This document shows positions 34,778 through 43,697 of a DNA stretch of 64,000 bases, piece by piece (the first letter of the stretch is position 1; the number at the start of each line of letters is the position of its first letter). Location of the stretch: contig DATLXN010000012.1 in assembly GCA_035575715.1 (NCBI GenBank), positions 1 to 64,000 of the forward strand, read 5' to 3'. This DNA is from JACCSI01 sp035575715 (GTDB lineage Bacteria > Acidobacteriota > Vicinamibacteria > Vicinamibacterales > UBA2999). The position numbers and the translations under genes were made by a program. A model generated the notes under the pieces. That model saw nothing but the letters and a program-made list of their open reading frames with translations. It was not told where the DNA came from and searched no databases.

Positions 34778-36642
34778 TGGCGCCGGCTGAGCGGCTGCGG
34801 CTGTGGCAAAAACGGATCCGCTCGCTCGCCGAACGGACGTTGAGCCGTCTCTACCGGCCGCTGCGCCGGGTTCTGCGGGTGTTGACGCGCAAGCGGCTGG
34901 GGCTGGGGCGAGTGCTGAAGGTGACGGCCCAGAGGCAGCCCGTGGCGGCGAAGCGGCTGCGGCTGTGGCAAAAACGGACCCGCTCGCTCGCGGAACGGAC
35001 GTTCAGCCGACTCTACCGGTCGGTGCGCCGCGTCCTGCGTGTGATGTCGGCGTTCTTCCGCAAGACACTGGGCTTTGGTCGCGTGCTCAAGAACCTAGGC
35101 CATGGCCAGCGTGTCGCGGCCAAGCGCGTGAAGGGGTTACGGAAACGGTGGTGGCGCTTTCGCGATTGGCGGTATCGCGAACGCCTCCGGTTGGTAAACA
35201 TCGCACGACGCCAGCGGGCTCGCGTCGCGGCGACAGTGCGTCGGCAGTACAGGAAGGCCGGAAAGGCGCTGTCGTGGCTGGTTTACAAGAAGTTACGCTT
35301 CGGCGCCGCAGTAAAGTGGGCCAACCAACTCGACCGGCGCGCCGCCAAAACCCGCAAGGTCATCCGCAAGCGCTGGTGGCGATTTCTGGAATGGCGGGAC
35401 CGGGTCATCGCCAAAACCCGCAAGGTCATCCGCAAGCGCTGGTGGCGGTTTCTGGAATGGCGGCACCGGGTCATCCGCCAGATGGTTCGCCGCTTCTGGA
35501 AATTGTTCGCGTGGTTCTTCTTACGAGTCCTCGGCTTGCGGCCGGTGGTGAAGTTTACGCGTCGCGTTCGCAAACGCTACGCCTCGGCAAGACGGTGGCC
35601 CGGGTCAAGCCTGTTCCGCCGCGCGTCGAAGATTTGGGTCCGCGATCCGATTGCGCGTTGGCGGAATCACATCGAGTATCACTACCGCTCTGATGTTCGC
35701 GGCATCCATCTCAAAGAGTTCGGTCGAACCTATGAGCACTCTTACAAGGGTCCATGGGGCAAGCTGCGGTATCAACGCACAGTCGCGACAGCCAACCGCA
35801 AGAAGCGCGCGATGTTCAAGAGCTACACCAGGGTCTCGTCGATCGTCTCCCTTGACGTACCGTTTGTCTATGTGCCTCTGCACTTTCAACCCGAGCGCAC
35901 GACCTCGTCGCTTGGTGGCGTGTTTGCGGATCAGTATCTACTCGTCGACCTGATCGCGCGATCGATGCCAGAAGGGTGGAAGGTCTATGTCAAGGAACAC
36001 CCATCACAGTTTTATCCGCCATTTGCCGGCGAGCGCTCGCGACATCAGGACCTGTATCGTGATCTCGCGCAGATCCCGCGGGTGCATCTGGTCTCGCTGT
36101 CGGTATCCACCTTCGAGCTGATCGACCGCTCGCGCGCCGTGGCGACCGTGACCGGCACGGCGGGGTGGGAAGCCGTGTTGCGCGGCCGCCCGGCGCTGGT
36201 GGTCGGCAATCCGTGGTACCGCTACTGCGATGGCGTCTTTAGCGTCTCAACCGAGTCGTCGCTGCGCGCTGCCCTGACCCAGATTGAAGACGGCTACACC
36301 CCCGATCCACGCAAGGTGCGACTCTTCGTCAAAGTCCTCACCGAGCGGTGTGTGCGTGCGAGCCTTGGCTACAACACGCCGGATGAACTCGAACTCGGAT
36401 TCACGCTTACTGAAAACGTCGATCGGGTGGTCACCGTGCTCGAGCGGTATTGGGACCGGATGCGCGTCGAACCGGCGCCATCGCTGTTTCTCGTGGCAGC
36501 GCCGCCCTTGCAGGCGGCGACACGCGCGCCGTTCTCGTTGTTCAACCGGGGCGACGTTATCGGCGGGTTGCATCCGGTCCAATTGCTACCCGGAGGCGCG
36601 CCGACGCCACCGGCTGGCGCCCCAGCACAGCCCCATTCATGA
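34777..36642 (+). CDS. KpsC/KpsS-like capsule polysaccharide protein with Arg/Trp-rich repeats
   Basis: The first ~290 residues are extremely basic and built of imperfect repeats: RLRLWQKRIRSLAERTLSRL and its second copy, and AKTRKVIRKRWWRFLEWR twice. Cationic aromatic helices of this kind could bind membrane lipids. The C-terminal half is a capsule-synthesis domain: FVYVPLHFQPERTTSSLGG, WKVYVKEHPSQFYPPFAGER, TGTAGWEAVLRGRPALVVGN. This corresponds to the KpsC/KpsS pattern (KEHP and the G-x-x-G-x-E-A loop). KpsC/S build the Kdo linker of ABC-exported capsules. The similarity supports a Wzm/Wzt-dependent capsule here. Together with the previous gene it equals one fused paralog downstream. The ATG at 34777 overlaps the preceding TGA. 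Confidence 0.72.
   Translation: MAPAERLRLWQKRIRSLAERTLSRLYRPLRRVLRVLTRKRLGLGRVLKVTAQRQPVAAKRLRLWQKRTRSLAERTFSRLYRSVRRVLRVMSAFFRKTLGFGRVLKNLGHGQRVAAKRVKGLRKRWWRFRDWRYRERLRLVNIARRQRARVAATVRRQYRKAGKALSWLVYKKLRFGAAVKWANQLDRRAAKTRKVIRKRWWRFLEWRDRVIAKTRKVIRKRWWRFLEWRHRVIRQMVRRFWKLFAWFFLRVLGLRPVVKFTRRVRKRYASARRWPGSSLFRRASKIWVRDPIARWRNHIEYHYRSDVRGIHLKEFGRTYEHSYKGPWGKLRYQRTVATANRKKRAMFKSYTRVSSIVSLDVPFVYVPLHFQPERTTSSLGGVFADQYLLVDLIARSMPEGWKVYVKEHPSQFYPPFAGERSRHQDLYRDLAQIPRVHLVSLSVSTFELIDRSRAVATVTGTAGWEAVLRGRPALVVGNPWYRYCDGVFSVSTESSLRAALTQIEDGYTPDPRKVRLFVKVLTERCVRASLGYNTPDELELGFTLTENVDRVVTVLERYWDRMRVEPAPSLFLVAAPPLQAATRAPFSLFNRGDVIGGLHPVQLLPGGAPTPPAGAPAQPHS
34789..35100 (+). repeat. Diverged ~162-bp tandem repeat inside the capsule gene
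   Basis: The unit starting near 34789 (encoding RLRLWQKRIRSLAE, SRLYRPLRRVLRV, and LGLGRVLK) recurs from 34951 with the same order of motifs and some substitutions. The period is about 162 bp (54 codons). It lies in the Arg/Trp-rich N-terminal section. Confidence 0.75.
35344..35475 (+). repeat. Nearly identical 66-bp tandem repeat
   Basis: Two adjacent 66-bp units (35344-35409 and 35410-35475) differ at only a few positions. They encode AKTRKVIRKRWWRFLEWRDR and VI, then the same with H in place of D. The multiple of three keeps the frame, indicating in-frame expansion of a basic helix. Confidence 0.92.
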
Positions 36643-38579
36643 GCCGACGCGCCTTCTTCACCGAGTGCCAGTCGCAGCTCTGGCTCGATGTCGCAAAGCG
36701 GCTCCAGACGGAGCACGATCTGACGCCGGTGTACTGGATTGGCAAACGGGTGTTCGCGCCGGTGGTGCGCCTGACCTTTCCGACAGCCGTGTTCCACGCG
36801 CGCACCGACGCCATCCGCGGTATTCCGCCTGCGGCCTGCCGCGACCTCCCGCAACGGCCGCTCGATGCGGCGTTCTTTGCGGAATATGCCTCGGTGCTGA
36901 TTACGGCCGGCAAGATGATGGACCGCCTCGATCCGGGGGACGGATTTCGCTACGAGGAACGGACGCGGTTGTTCGAAGTGCAAGCGCGCTACTGGCGAGG
37001 CGTCCTCGAACACTTCAGACCCGACATCGTCTTGTTCCCGGTCCAGCCGCACACCGTCTACGACTACATCATCTACGAGCTCTGCCGACGCATGGGCGTC
37101 CAAACCACGATGTTCCAGTGGACGCTCTTCACCGATTGGATCTATCCGATCGATCACATCGACCGCGGTTACGGCGAGCTCGAGGCCCGCACGCGCGTGC
37201 TCGAGCGGGATCCGCAACCGCACCAGCTGCATCCGCGCGTTGCCGAGTACCTGCGCAAGGTCACCGGCACGTACGCAGAGGGGATTCCTTCGTATCTGAT
37301 GCGCCTGATGCCAGACGCGCTGCGCCAAGAGCTGTTCGGTGCGTTGGCTGACGACGACAACGGTCTGCTGACGGGGCAGCAGCAAGACGCCGCGGATCCG
37401 GCGGCGGTCATCGAGACTGAGCCGGCAGTGCCGGCGTCAGTCTCGCCAGCCCCGGAACCGGTGCGGCCAATATATGTGATCGATCTTTGGCCGCCGCGAC
37501 GCGCCTACAAGATCCTGCGCAAGCGTGCCCGCCGCAACGTCCATGTCGCACGAGTCGAGGCACGCGACTTCTGGCGCCACAGCCACCGCGCCGCGCGTCT
37601 TGCGATCAAACGCGCCGAGCAGCGCACCGAGCCCGTGCGCCACGCCCTGCGCCCTCGTCAGTTACGGCGTTCCTGGCGAAAGACTGTCGAGCAGCCCCGC
37701 CGCGCACGCAAGACGCTGTGGGCCTTTTACAAGCGCTGGTTCCGGCATCTGGTCTATGCCCTACGCCACGGCGATGTCGACCGACCGCTGAAGGAACGCG
37801 ATCGGCCGTTTGACCTCTCCTTCCGCGGTCGCACCGGGGCGTTTCGTCTCCAGTGGTTGCGGGTGCGCGGCACGCTGGCCAAGCGTCGATTCTTCCGCTA
37901 CTACGCCGAGCGGTGTGGCGAGCTCCGCTACGACGAGCCGTACGTGTTCGTCGCCCTGCATTACCAGCCAGAACAGACGACATGTCCGACGGGCGGCATC
38001 TTTATGGACCAACTGCTGCTCGTACAGATGCTCTCGCAGCTTCTGCCGGACGGTTGGCGCCTGCTGGTCAAGGAACACCCCTACCAGTTTTTTACGGGCA
38101 GTGTCGGCGAGCGAGGCCGTACGCTGGACTTCTATGACGATCTGGCCGCCATTCCCAAGGTCACACTGGTGCCTTGGTCGGTGTCGCCGTTTACGCTGAT
38201 CGACCGTTCGATGGCCGTCGCGAATGTCACCGGTACTACCGGCCTTGAAGCCGTGATTCGCGGCAAGCCGGTCCTGGCGTTTGGCTACGCCTGGTATCGT
38301 CCCTGCCACGGCGTGTTTTATACCCCGACGATCGCCGCGTGCCGGGCCGCGCTCGACGCGATCATCGGCGGCTTTGAAGTGGATCCGCTGAAAGTGCGCG
38401 CGTTTCTGAAGGCGGTCGAAGAGGTCTCGTTCCGCGCCGACCTGGGGTTCGGTGAACGTATCGAGGCGATCCCGCACCAGGAAAACGTCGAGGCCGTCCT
38501 CAACGGTTTCCGGCGACGGCTCGACGCCGGCGCCGGGCAGGCCCGCGGCGTTGAACATGGCACCGCCGCGCTCGCGTGA
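36639..38579 (+). CDS. KpsC/KpsS-like capsule polysaccharide protein, fused form (646 aa)
   Basis: Residues ~1-220 match the N-terminal protein at 33944 (HTVYDYIIYELCRRMGVQTT, TMFQWTLF). The middle (~280-400) is Arg-rich (RAYKILRKRARRNVHVARVE). The C-terminal part matches the KpsC-like domain at 34777: YVFVALHYQPEQTTCPTGGI, LLVKEHPYQFFTGSVGERGR, and ANVTGTTGLEAVIRGKPVLA. The KEHPYQ and TGTTGLEA motifs are the shared signature of capsule_synth glycosyltransferases. It probably adds a sugar to a lipid-linked or capsule acceptor in the cytoplasm. ATG 36639 overlaps the previous stop, and its own stop overlaps the next GTG. Confidence 0.72.
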   Translation: MSRRAFFTECQSQLWLDVAKRLQTEHDLTPVYWIGKRVFAPVVRLTFPTAVFHARTDAIRGIPPAACRDLPQRPLDAAFFAEYASVLITAGKMMDRLDPGDGFRYEERTRLFEVQARYWRGVLEHFRPDIVLFPVQPHTVYDYIIYELCRRMGVQTTMFQWTLFTDWIYPIDHIDRGYGELEARTRVLERDPQPHQLHPRVAEYLRKVTGTYAEGIPSYLMRLMPDALRQELFGALADDDNGLLTGQQQDAADPAAVIETEPAVPASVSPAPEPVRPIYVIDLWPPRRAYKILRKRARRNVHVARVEARDFWRHSHRAARLAIKRAEQRTEPVRHALRPRQLRRSWRKTVEQPRRARKTLWAFYKRWFRHLVYALRHGDVDRPLKERDRPFDLSFRGRTGAFRLQWLRVRGTLAKRRFFRYYAERCGELRYDEPYVFVALHYQPEQTTCPTGGIFMDQLLLVQMLSQLLPDGWRLLVKEHPYQFFTGSVGERGRTLDFYDDLAAIPKVTLVPWSVSPFTLIDRSMAVANVTGTTGLEAVIRGKPVLAFGYAWYRPCHGVFYTPTIAACRAALDAIIGGFEVDPLKVRAFLKAVEEVSFRADLGFGERIEAIPHQENVEAVLNGFRRRLDAGAGQARGVEHGTAALA

Positions 38580-40465
38580 ACAGCGACACATCGCCACGAT
38601 TCGTGCCGGGCCTGGCAATGGCCATCGGCACGGCGGTGATGGTCACATCCTCAGCCGCGGCCATGACGTGGCCGTCGGCCGCGATGTGGTGGCACTGGGC
38701 AGTGCTGCTTTTACTGAGCGGAGCCATCAGCGGGTTCGCAAGCCGCGGTTGGCATCCAGGTCCTGCCACGCTGGTCACGCTGGTCGCGCTAGTCCCCGTA
38801 GGTCTGACCGGAGTGCCTCTGCTCACAGGCATGTTGGCAGCCGTAGTCGGTGCGGCTTGGGTATCGCGCTGGCGACAGCCGCAGCTGACGACGCTTACGG
38901 CCGGGGCCGTGGCGGCCGCCCTGGGTATCGCCGCCCTGTCAGAGATCCCGAACACGTTTGCGGGGTTCCTGGTCGGCGACCGTCTCTTGACCGCGAGTGT
39001 GCATACCGACAGCGTGCAGCACATGGCGATGGCGAACATGCTCGTGGGATACGGGCGCATCTCTCTGGGCCTGCACGGCGTCGTCCCTCAGGCCTACCAC
39101 GCGTTCAGTCACCTGCTCTACGGCAGCATCTCGCGCGGGATCGGGCTGCCGATCGCGGATGTGTACGGCCACGCGACGCTGCTGATTTTCGCGCCGCTGC
39201 TGTTCGCGTGGTTGGCCGGAGCGGCGTCTGCGCTCGTTCCTCGCGGGTCACAGGCGAAGCCCTGGCACCTCGCACTCGCGGTCCTGGTCTGTGTCGCGGG
39301 GTTTCTCGGGCACGACTGGTTTCAAAGCTGCACCGTCTGGTATTCGTATCTGCTCTCGGAATCGCAGCTGGTCGGCCTCGTGCTCTTCCTCGCCTTCATG
39401 GCATGGATGTTCTCGAACCGCCCGACCTCTCCCTGGATCACTGCCGCGTGGCTCGCGGTCATGACCGCGAGCAAGGTGTCGGTGGGCGTTATGGCGCTCG
39501 CCGCCTACGGCGCGGTGGTGCTCGCCAGGCGTATCCGCGCACCCGGGTCTGTGCGCGCGTTACTAATCGACTTCGCCGCACCGGTCGTAGCCACGATGGC
39601 TGCGGCGTGGGTCGTGATGCCGGTGGGAAACACGGCAGCGTGGGACTTTCTCGTCTTTGGCGACAAGTATTTCGGTCAGGCGTGTACGGTGCCGATCGGC
39701 ACGCCGGGGAGCTCCGCGTGGTTTGTCGCGTACCATTTTTTCTTCGCGTGGCTCGCGTTGGGCCTGACATGGCTGGCGAAGAGCCCCGACGATCGCAGTC
39801 AGCGGCGGGATGTGATGGTGGTGCTCGGGGTGCTGATTCTCGCGGGCTTCGTGCCCCTCTCGAACGACATTCCGGGTGGCTCGGCGGCCTATTTCTCAAA
39901 CGTCACCACCATCTTCGCGATCGCGGTGACCGCCGCGCGCCTGACCGCCGGCACTGCGCGCGGGATTCTGCCACCGGACGCGCGCGGTGCGGCGACGCTG
40001 TTGGTCGCGGCCCTCGGTGTCATCGGCCTAGTCTGTTTCTTCCCTGCGCAAGCTCGGCGCACCATCGCCGGACTCGCCTCACCAGCGGGGGACAGTGCCA
40101 GCACGACGTCGGGCGTGACGCCGTATGTCCGCGAGCTGCAGCGGCTGGCGACTGCCGCGCCGCGCGATGCGCTGGTCTATATCGATAAAGCGGAGCATGC
40201 ATTCTGGACGATCACGCCCGACTGTACGCGGGCCGCGGTGCTCATCCCCGCGCTCAGCGAACGACCCGCGCTCTTCGGTCTGCCTGACGCGGCGTGTGCG
40301 CAACGCATCGGCCGCGACTATCAACCTTACGCGGACGTCGGCGTCGCAGCGTCCGCGGAACACATCCCCACTACCGTCCTCTGCGCTGAAACACGACGAC
40401 TCGGCTTCGCTCGCGTCTTTGCCGTCACGGCGGAACGGGCGTCTGAAATCCTTTGTCCGGAGTGA
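38576..40465 (+). CDS. GT-C-like multispanning membrane protein (629 aa)
   Basis: The GTG start overlaps the previous stop as GTGA. The N-terminus has paired helices (AMAIGTAVMVTSSAAAMTWP, WAVLLLLSGAISGF). The acidic/His loop HTDSVQHMAMANMLVGYG (around residue 142) follows, with QAYHAFSHLLYGSIS after it, as in GT-C sugar transferases. Ten or more helices follow, and the last ~130 residues are soluble (VRELQRLATAAPRDALVYID). It belongs to the same architectural class as the 788-aa and 774-aa proteins but is not an obvious close paralog. A lipid-linked sugar transferase is inferred; an exact family was not recognised. Confidence 0.58.
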   Translation: MNSDTSPRFVPGLAMAIGTAVMVTSSAAAMTWPSAAMWWHWAVLLLLSGAISGFASRGWHPGPATLVTLVALVPVGLTGVPLLTGMLAAVVGAAWVSRWRQPQLTTLTAGAVAAALGIAALSEIPNTFAGFLVGDRLLTASVHTDSVQHMAMANMLVGYGRISLGLHGVVPQAYHAFSHLLYGSISRGIGLPIADVYGHATLLIFAPLLFAWLAGAASALVPRGSQAKPWHLALAVLVCVAGFLGHDWFQSCTVWYSYLLSESQLVGLVLFLAFMAWMFSNRPTSPWITAAWLAVMTASKVSVGVMALAAYGAVVLARRIRAPGSVRALLIDFAAPVVATMAAAWVVMPVGNTAAWDFLVFGDKYFGQACTVPIGTPGSSAWFVAYHFFFAWLALGLTWLAKSPDDRSQRRDVMVVLGVLILAGFVPLSNDIPGGSAAYFSNVTTIFAIAVTAARLTAGTARGILPPDARGAATLLVAALGVIGLVCFFPAQARRTIAGLASPAGDSASTTSGVTPYVRELQRLATAAPRDALVYIDKAEHAFWTITPDCTRAAVLIPALSERPALFGLPDAACAQRIGRDYQPYADVGVAASAEHIPTTVLCAETRRLGFARVFAVTAERASEILCPE

Positions 40466-40471
40466 AGAAAT

Positions 40472-42070
40472 TTGAAACGAAGCGTACTGCGCCGATTCTT
40501 CCGGTTCGTCGGTGCTGGTGCCGCGGCCGTCTCGCTTTCAACGGCAGCGTTCGCCGCCCAGGATGAACGGTTGCCGGTGGGCTGGGTCCGCGCATCGGGG
40601 CCGGTGATCATTCCGGGACCCGCTGGCGCCTGGGATGACGCAGTCGTGTACGCGCCACGTTTGGCCAAAAATCTCGACGGCACGGGCTATCGCGATGCCG
40701 AGGGCCGCTATTACCTTTATTACACCGCCAGCGGCAGCGTCAGCGGACTCAACTTCGACGCCACCGGCCTCGCCAGATCCGCCGACTTGCGCACGTGGAC
40801 GCGTGTGGGCAATGGACCGGTGCTGGCACGGCGACCGGGTCAGTCGGATCAGGGCGATGCGTCGGCGGTCACCGTGCTGCACGACGGCAGTCGATTCCAC
40901 ATGTGGTACGAAGGCAACGCGAGGATTGGCGGCACCGACTTCGTGTCCATCCACCACGGCACATCGACAGACGGCATCACCTGGGTGGATCGCCAGCAGG
41001 TGCTCGTCCAAGGCAGTGATGGTGACGCGGAGGATCTCTACGCGCCGGTGGTGATCAGAGACGGCAACACCTGGTTGATGTGGTACACCGGTCACGACAG
41101 GGCGGGCCGCTTCGGCATGATGCACGCGACTGCTCCGGCACCGGCCGGGCCGTGGAGCAGGGCCAGCGCCGACTACCTGTTCTACCCCCGTGATCTGGTG
41201 CCCAGCGAAGCGTGGGTGGATAACGGCGTGTATCACCTGATCTATTTCGAACTCACCGCACGCCTGCGCGAGTTGAAGCTGGCGACGTCGGTGGATGCCC
41301 GGACGTGGACCCCTCGCGGGGCCACCTACGTGGCAGGGCCGGCCGGTTCGTGGGACAGCGGCCGCGTGACCTGGCCCAGTCAGATCCCAGTGGGTTCGTC
41401 GTGGGTGATGTTTTACGACGGACACAATGGACGCGATCGCGGGATCGGCTACGCCGAGGGGTCGTCGCGGTACGGCTTCATTCGCGGCGGCACCGGGAAG
41501 GCCGGTCCGCCGCAGGGTGTGCGCGCGGAGGTGACCGGCTCACGCGTCACGCTCACGTGGTCTGCGCCAGAATCGGGGGACGCGACGCAGCGCTACGTGC
41601 TGGAAGCGGGTTCGACCTATGGCCGGAGCGAATTCGGCCAGTTCGGGCTGGCGTCGTCCTCCGCGTCCTTTGATCCGGTGGGCAACGGCGCCTATTTCGT
41701 CCGCGTGAAGGCAGAGAATGCGTCCGGGGTCGGCGATGCGTCCAACGAAGTGGCGTTCAGAGTGGGGAGCTGTGACGCGGCACCAGGTGCGCCGGGCGGT
41801 CTGACGGTGGTCGTGCGTACCGCCAATGCGCAGGCCGAAGTGATGTTGAGCTGGCATGCGCCAACCGACGGATGTGCCGCCGCAACGTATGTCATCGAGG
41901 CCGGCAGCCGTGCCGGGTTGAGTGACCTGGCGGTGCTGACCGTGCCCGGCACCCAACTGACGGAGACCGTGATCGCGCCGCGCGGGACCTATTACGTGCG
42001 CATCCGGGCGGTGTCACGAAGTGGCGCGCGCGGGGTGGCCGGATCGGACGTGATCGTGCGCATCGACTGA
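40472..42070 (+). CDS. Secreted beta-propeller (GH43/GH32-like) protein with FN3 domains
   Basis: A signal peptide (RFVGAGAAAVSLSTAAFAAQ) is followed at ~30-340 by repeated blades resembling five-bladed GH43/GH32-type propellers: VVYAPRLAKNLDGTGYRDAE, YYLYYTASGSVSG, FHMWYEGNARIGG, TWLMWYTGHD and WVMFYDGHNGRDRGIGYAEG. Two FN3-like domains follow from ~350 (VRAEVTGSRVTLTWSAPESG; QAEVMLSWHAPTDGCAAATY). These are of the same type as the FN3 units in the frameshifted secreted protein at 8.3-11.4 kb. The catalytic acids of GH43 were not confirmed, so it may be a glycoside hydrolase or a carbohydrate-binding protein. It starts with TTG 40472 preceded by GGAGTGAAG. Confidence 0.75.
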   Translation: MKRSVLRRFFRFVGAGAAAVSLSTAAFAAQDERLPVGWVRASGPVIIPGPAGAWDDAVVYAPRLAKNLDGTGYRDAEGRYYLYYTASGSVSGLNFDATGLARSADLRTWTRVGNGPVLARRPGQSDQGDASAVTVLHDGSRFHMWYEGNARIGGTDFVSIHHGTSTDGITWVDRQQVLVQGSDGDAEDLYAPVVIRDGNTWLMWYTGHDRAGRFGMMHATAPAPAGPWSRASADYLFYPRDLVPSEAWVDNGVYHLIYFELTARLRELKLATSVDARTWTPRGATYVAGPAGSWDSGRVTWPSQIPVGSSWVMFYDGHNGRDRGIGYAEGSSRYGFIRGGTGKAGPPQGVRAEVTGSRVTLTWSAPESGDATQRYVLEAGSTYGRSEFGQFGLASSSASFDPVGNGAYFVRVKAENASGVGDASNEVAFRVGSCDAAPGAPGGLTVVVRTANAQAEVMLSWHAPTDGCAAATYVIEAGSRAGLSDLAVLTVPGTQLTETVIAPRGTYYVRIRAVSRSGARGVAGSDVIVRID

Positions 42071-42392
42071 CCCCTCACCGCGACTCCGAATAGCGCTATC
42101 CCTCGGTCCCTCTGTCGGTTGCGGGTTGCGCCGCCCTCTCCCTCGCGCTACACTTCACCGATCCCCGGTGGCCGAGATTTCCGGCCGCGCGGGTACGGGT
42201 TCAAGAAGCACCCCTTGCCCGCACTTACCACCACTCGTCAGGTGTCCCCGCACAGCGTTTAGCTGCCATTTGACGGGCCGTGAGGGCCCGCTGTGGACAG
42301 CGTGCCGTCTGCCTGGGTTGAGGGGTGCGGTCACAGTCACGCGTACACGAATGTGATTGAGAGGGCAGAGCTTTGCCTAACAATCGAAATTA
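42071..42392. other. 322-bp intergenic region before the ABC exporter
   Basis: No convincing gene is present. A hairpin lies at 42274-42290. A weak promoter-like arrangement (TTGAGA at 42357-42362, AACAAT at 42379-42384) precedes the ATG at 42393 by a few bases. This is the largest plus-strand gap after 16.6 kb, and it probably separates the biosynthesis unit from the export/glycosyltransferase operon. Confidence 0.5.
42274..42290. other. Inverted repeat (hairpin)
   Basis: CGGGCC (42274-42279), a 5-nt loop and GGCCCG (42285-42290) form a perfect 6-bp GC stem. No T run follows it on either strand, so it may be a weak or Rho-linked terminator of the upstream operon or an operator; which is not decidable. 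Confidence 0.4.
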
Positions 42393-43697
42393 ATGAATAG
42401 GCTCACCGTCGACGGCCTCGGCAAGCGCTACTACATCGGCAAAGAGCAGCGCAAAGAGGAAAAGTTCGTCAATCTCGGCTTCCGCAAGGTCGCCGTCCCG
42501 CGCGCGCCGTGGTCGCGTCTGCAACGGGGCCGCGAGTTGTGGGCGCTGCGCCACGTCTCGTTTGCCGTTCCGCCGGGCACAATCCTCGGCATCGTCGGTT
42601 CCAACGGGGCCGGCAAGTCGACGCTCCTCAAGGTGATTGCCAAAGTCACACGACCCACCGAAGGCCGGGTCGTCGGGCACGGCCGGGTGGTGTCACTGCT
42701 CGAACTCGGCGCCGGGTTCAATCAGGACTTTTCGGCCCGCGAGAATATTTATATGAACGCCGCGATGCACGGCATCTCGCGTGCCGAAGTGGCGCGCAAG
42801 CTCGATGAGATTGTCGCGTTTGCGGAGGTCGAAAAATTCCTCGATAGCCAGATCCGGCACTACTCGAGCGGCATGTATTTGCGTCTGGCGTTTTCTGTCG
42901 CCATCAATATGAACCCGAGCATTCTGCTCGCCGACGAAATCCTGGCCGTGGGTGATATCGCCTTTCAGGAACGGTGTCTGCAGCGCGTCCAGGAAGAAGC
43001 GCAGCGCACCGGCCTCACCGTGCTGTTCGTGTCGCACGACATGACGGCGATCTCTCGCATCTGCGATCGGGTGCTGTGGCTGCAGGCCGGGGAGATCGCC
43101 AAACTCGGCGATGCCGGCGAAGTGGTCGGCGATTACCAGGATGCCGCGCTCGGTCGCGGCGCGGCGGCGCCGGCGCTCGACCTCGAACGACAAGGCGCCC
43201 ACGTCAACCGGCAAGCCGAGATCGTCTCGGTTCGATTGGTGTCGGGCGATGGCCGGGTCCTTGGCGCCGCTCCGGTCAGCGAGGCTCTGTCGATTCGTGT
43301 CCGCGTCAAGGTGGCGCGGCCCGACGTGGCGATCCGCTGCCTGCTCGACGTCCATGCCAAGAACGTCCTGGTGTTCAAAGCGGCGCAACCCGAAGAATTC
43401 ACGCCGGGGCGCAAAGGCACCTTCGACATTCACATGAAGATCCCGGCGCAGTTCCTGTCCGAGACGATGTATACCGTCCACGTCAACGTCACGACGCGCA
43501 ATGGCAAGCTGGGCACCGTGGCAATGCCCAACGCGCTGAACTTCATGGTCTATGGTTCGGATGATCAAACGTTGTACAAAGGCGGCCTGATCAACCCGCG
43601 GCTCGAGTGGGCCGTCAACGATGCGGATGTCAACCCCGGCGGCAGTGACACTCCTGATGACGTCGAACCGGCGGCGGTGACCGCCGACAGTGAATGA
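42393..43697 (+). CDS. ABC transporter ATP-binding protein, Wzt type
   Basis: A 434-aa ATPase that would power export of a finished polysaccharide across the inner membrane. Walker A is GSNGAGKSTLLKVI (about residues 69-82), the signature is YSSGMYLRLAF (about 157), Walker B ILLADEILAVGD (about 177), and the H-loop FVSHDM. The first ~50 residues carry an insertion (KEQRKEEKFVNLGFRKVAVP) as in O-antigen/teichoic-type exporters. Residues ~260-405 form an extra beta-rich domain (LSIRVRVKVARPDVAIRCLL) as in Wzt carbohydrate-binding domains that recognise the chain terminus. It lies directly upstream of two Wzm-type permeases. Confidence 0.93.
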   Translation: MNRLTVDGLGKRYYIGKEQRKEEKFVNLGFRKVAVPRAPWSRLQRGRELWALRHVSFAVPPGTILGIVGSNGAGKSTLLKVIAKVTRPTEGRVVGHGRVVSLLELGAGFNQDFSARENIYMNAAMHGISRAEVARKLDEIVAFAEVEKFLDSQIRHYSSGMYLRLAFSVAINMNPSILLADEILAVGDIAFQERCLQRVQEEAQRTGLTVLFVSHDMTAISRICDRVLWLQAGEIAKLGDAGEVVGDYQDAALGRGAAAPALDLERQGAHVNRQAEIVSVRLVSGDGRVLGAAPVSEALSIRVRVKVARPDVAIRCLLDVHAKNVLVFKAAQPEEFTPGRKGTFDIHMKIPAQFLSETMYTVHVNVTTRNGKLGTVAMPNALNFMVYGSDDQTLYKGGLINPRLEWAVNDADVNPGGSDTPDDVEPAAVTADSE

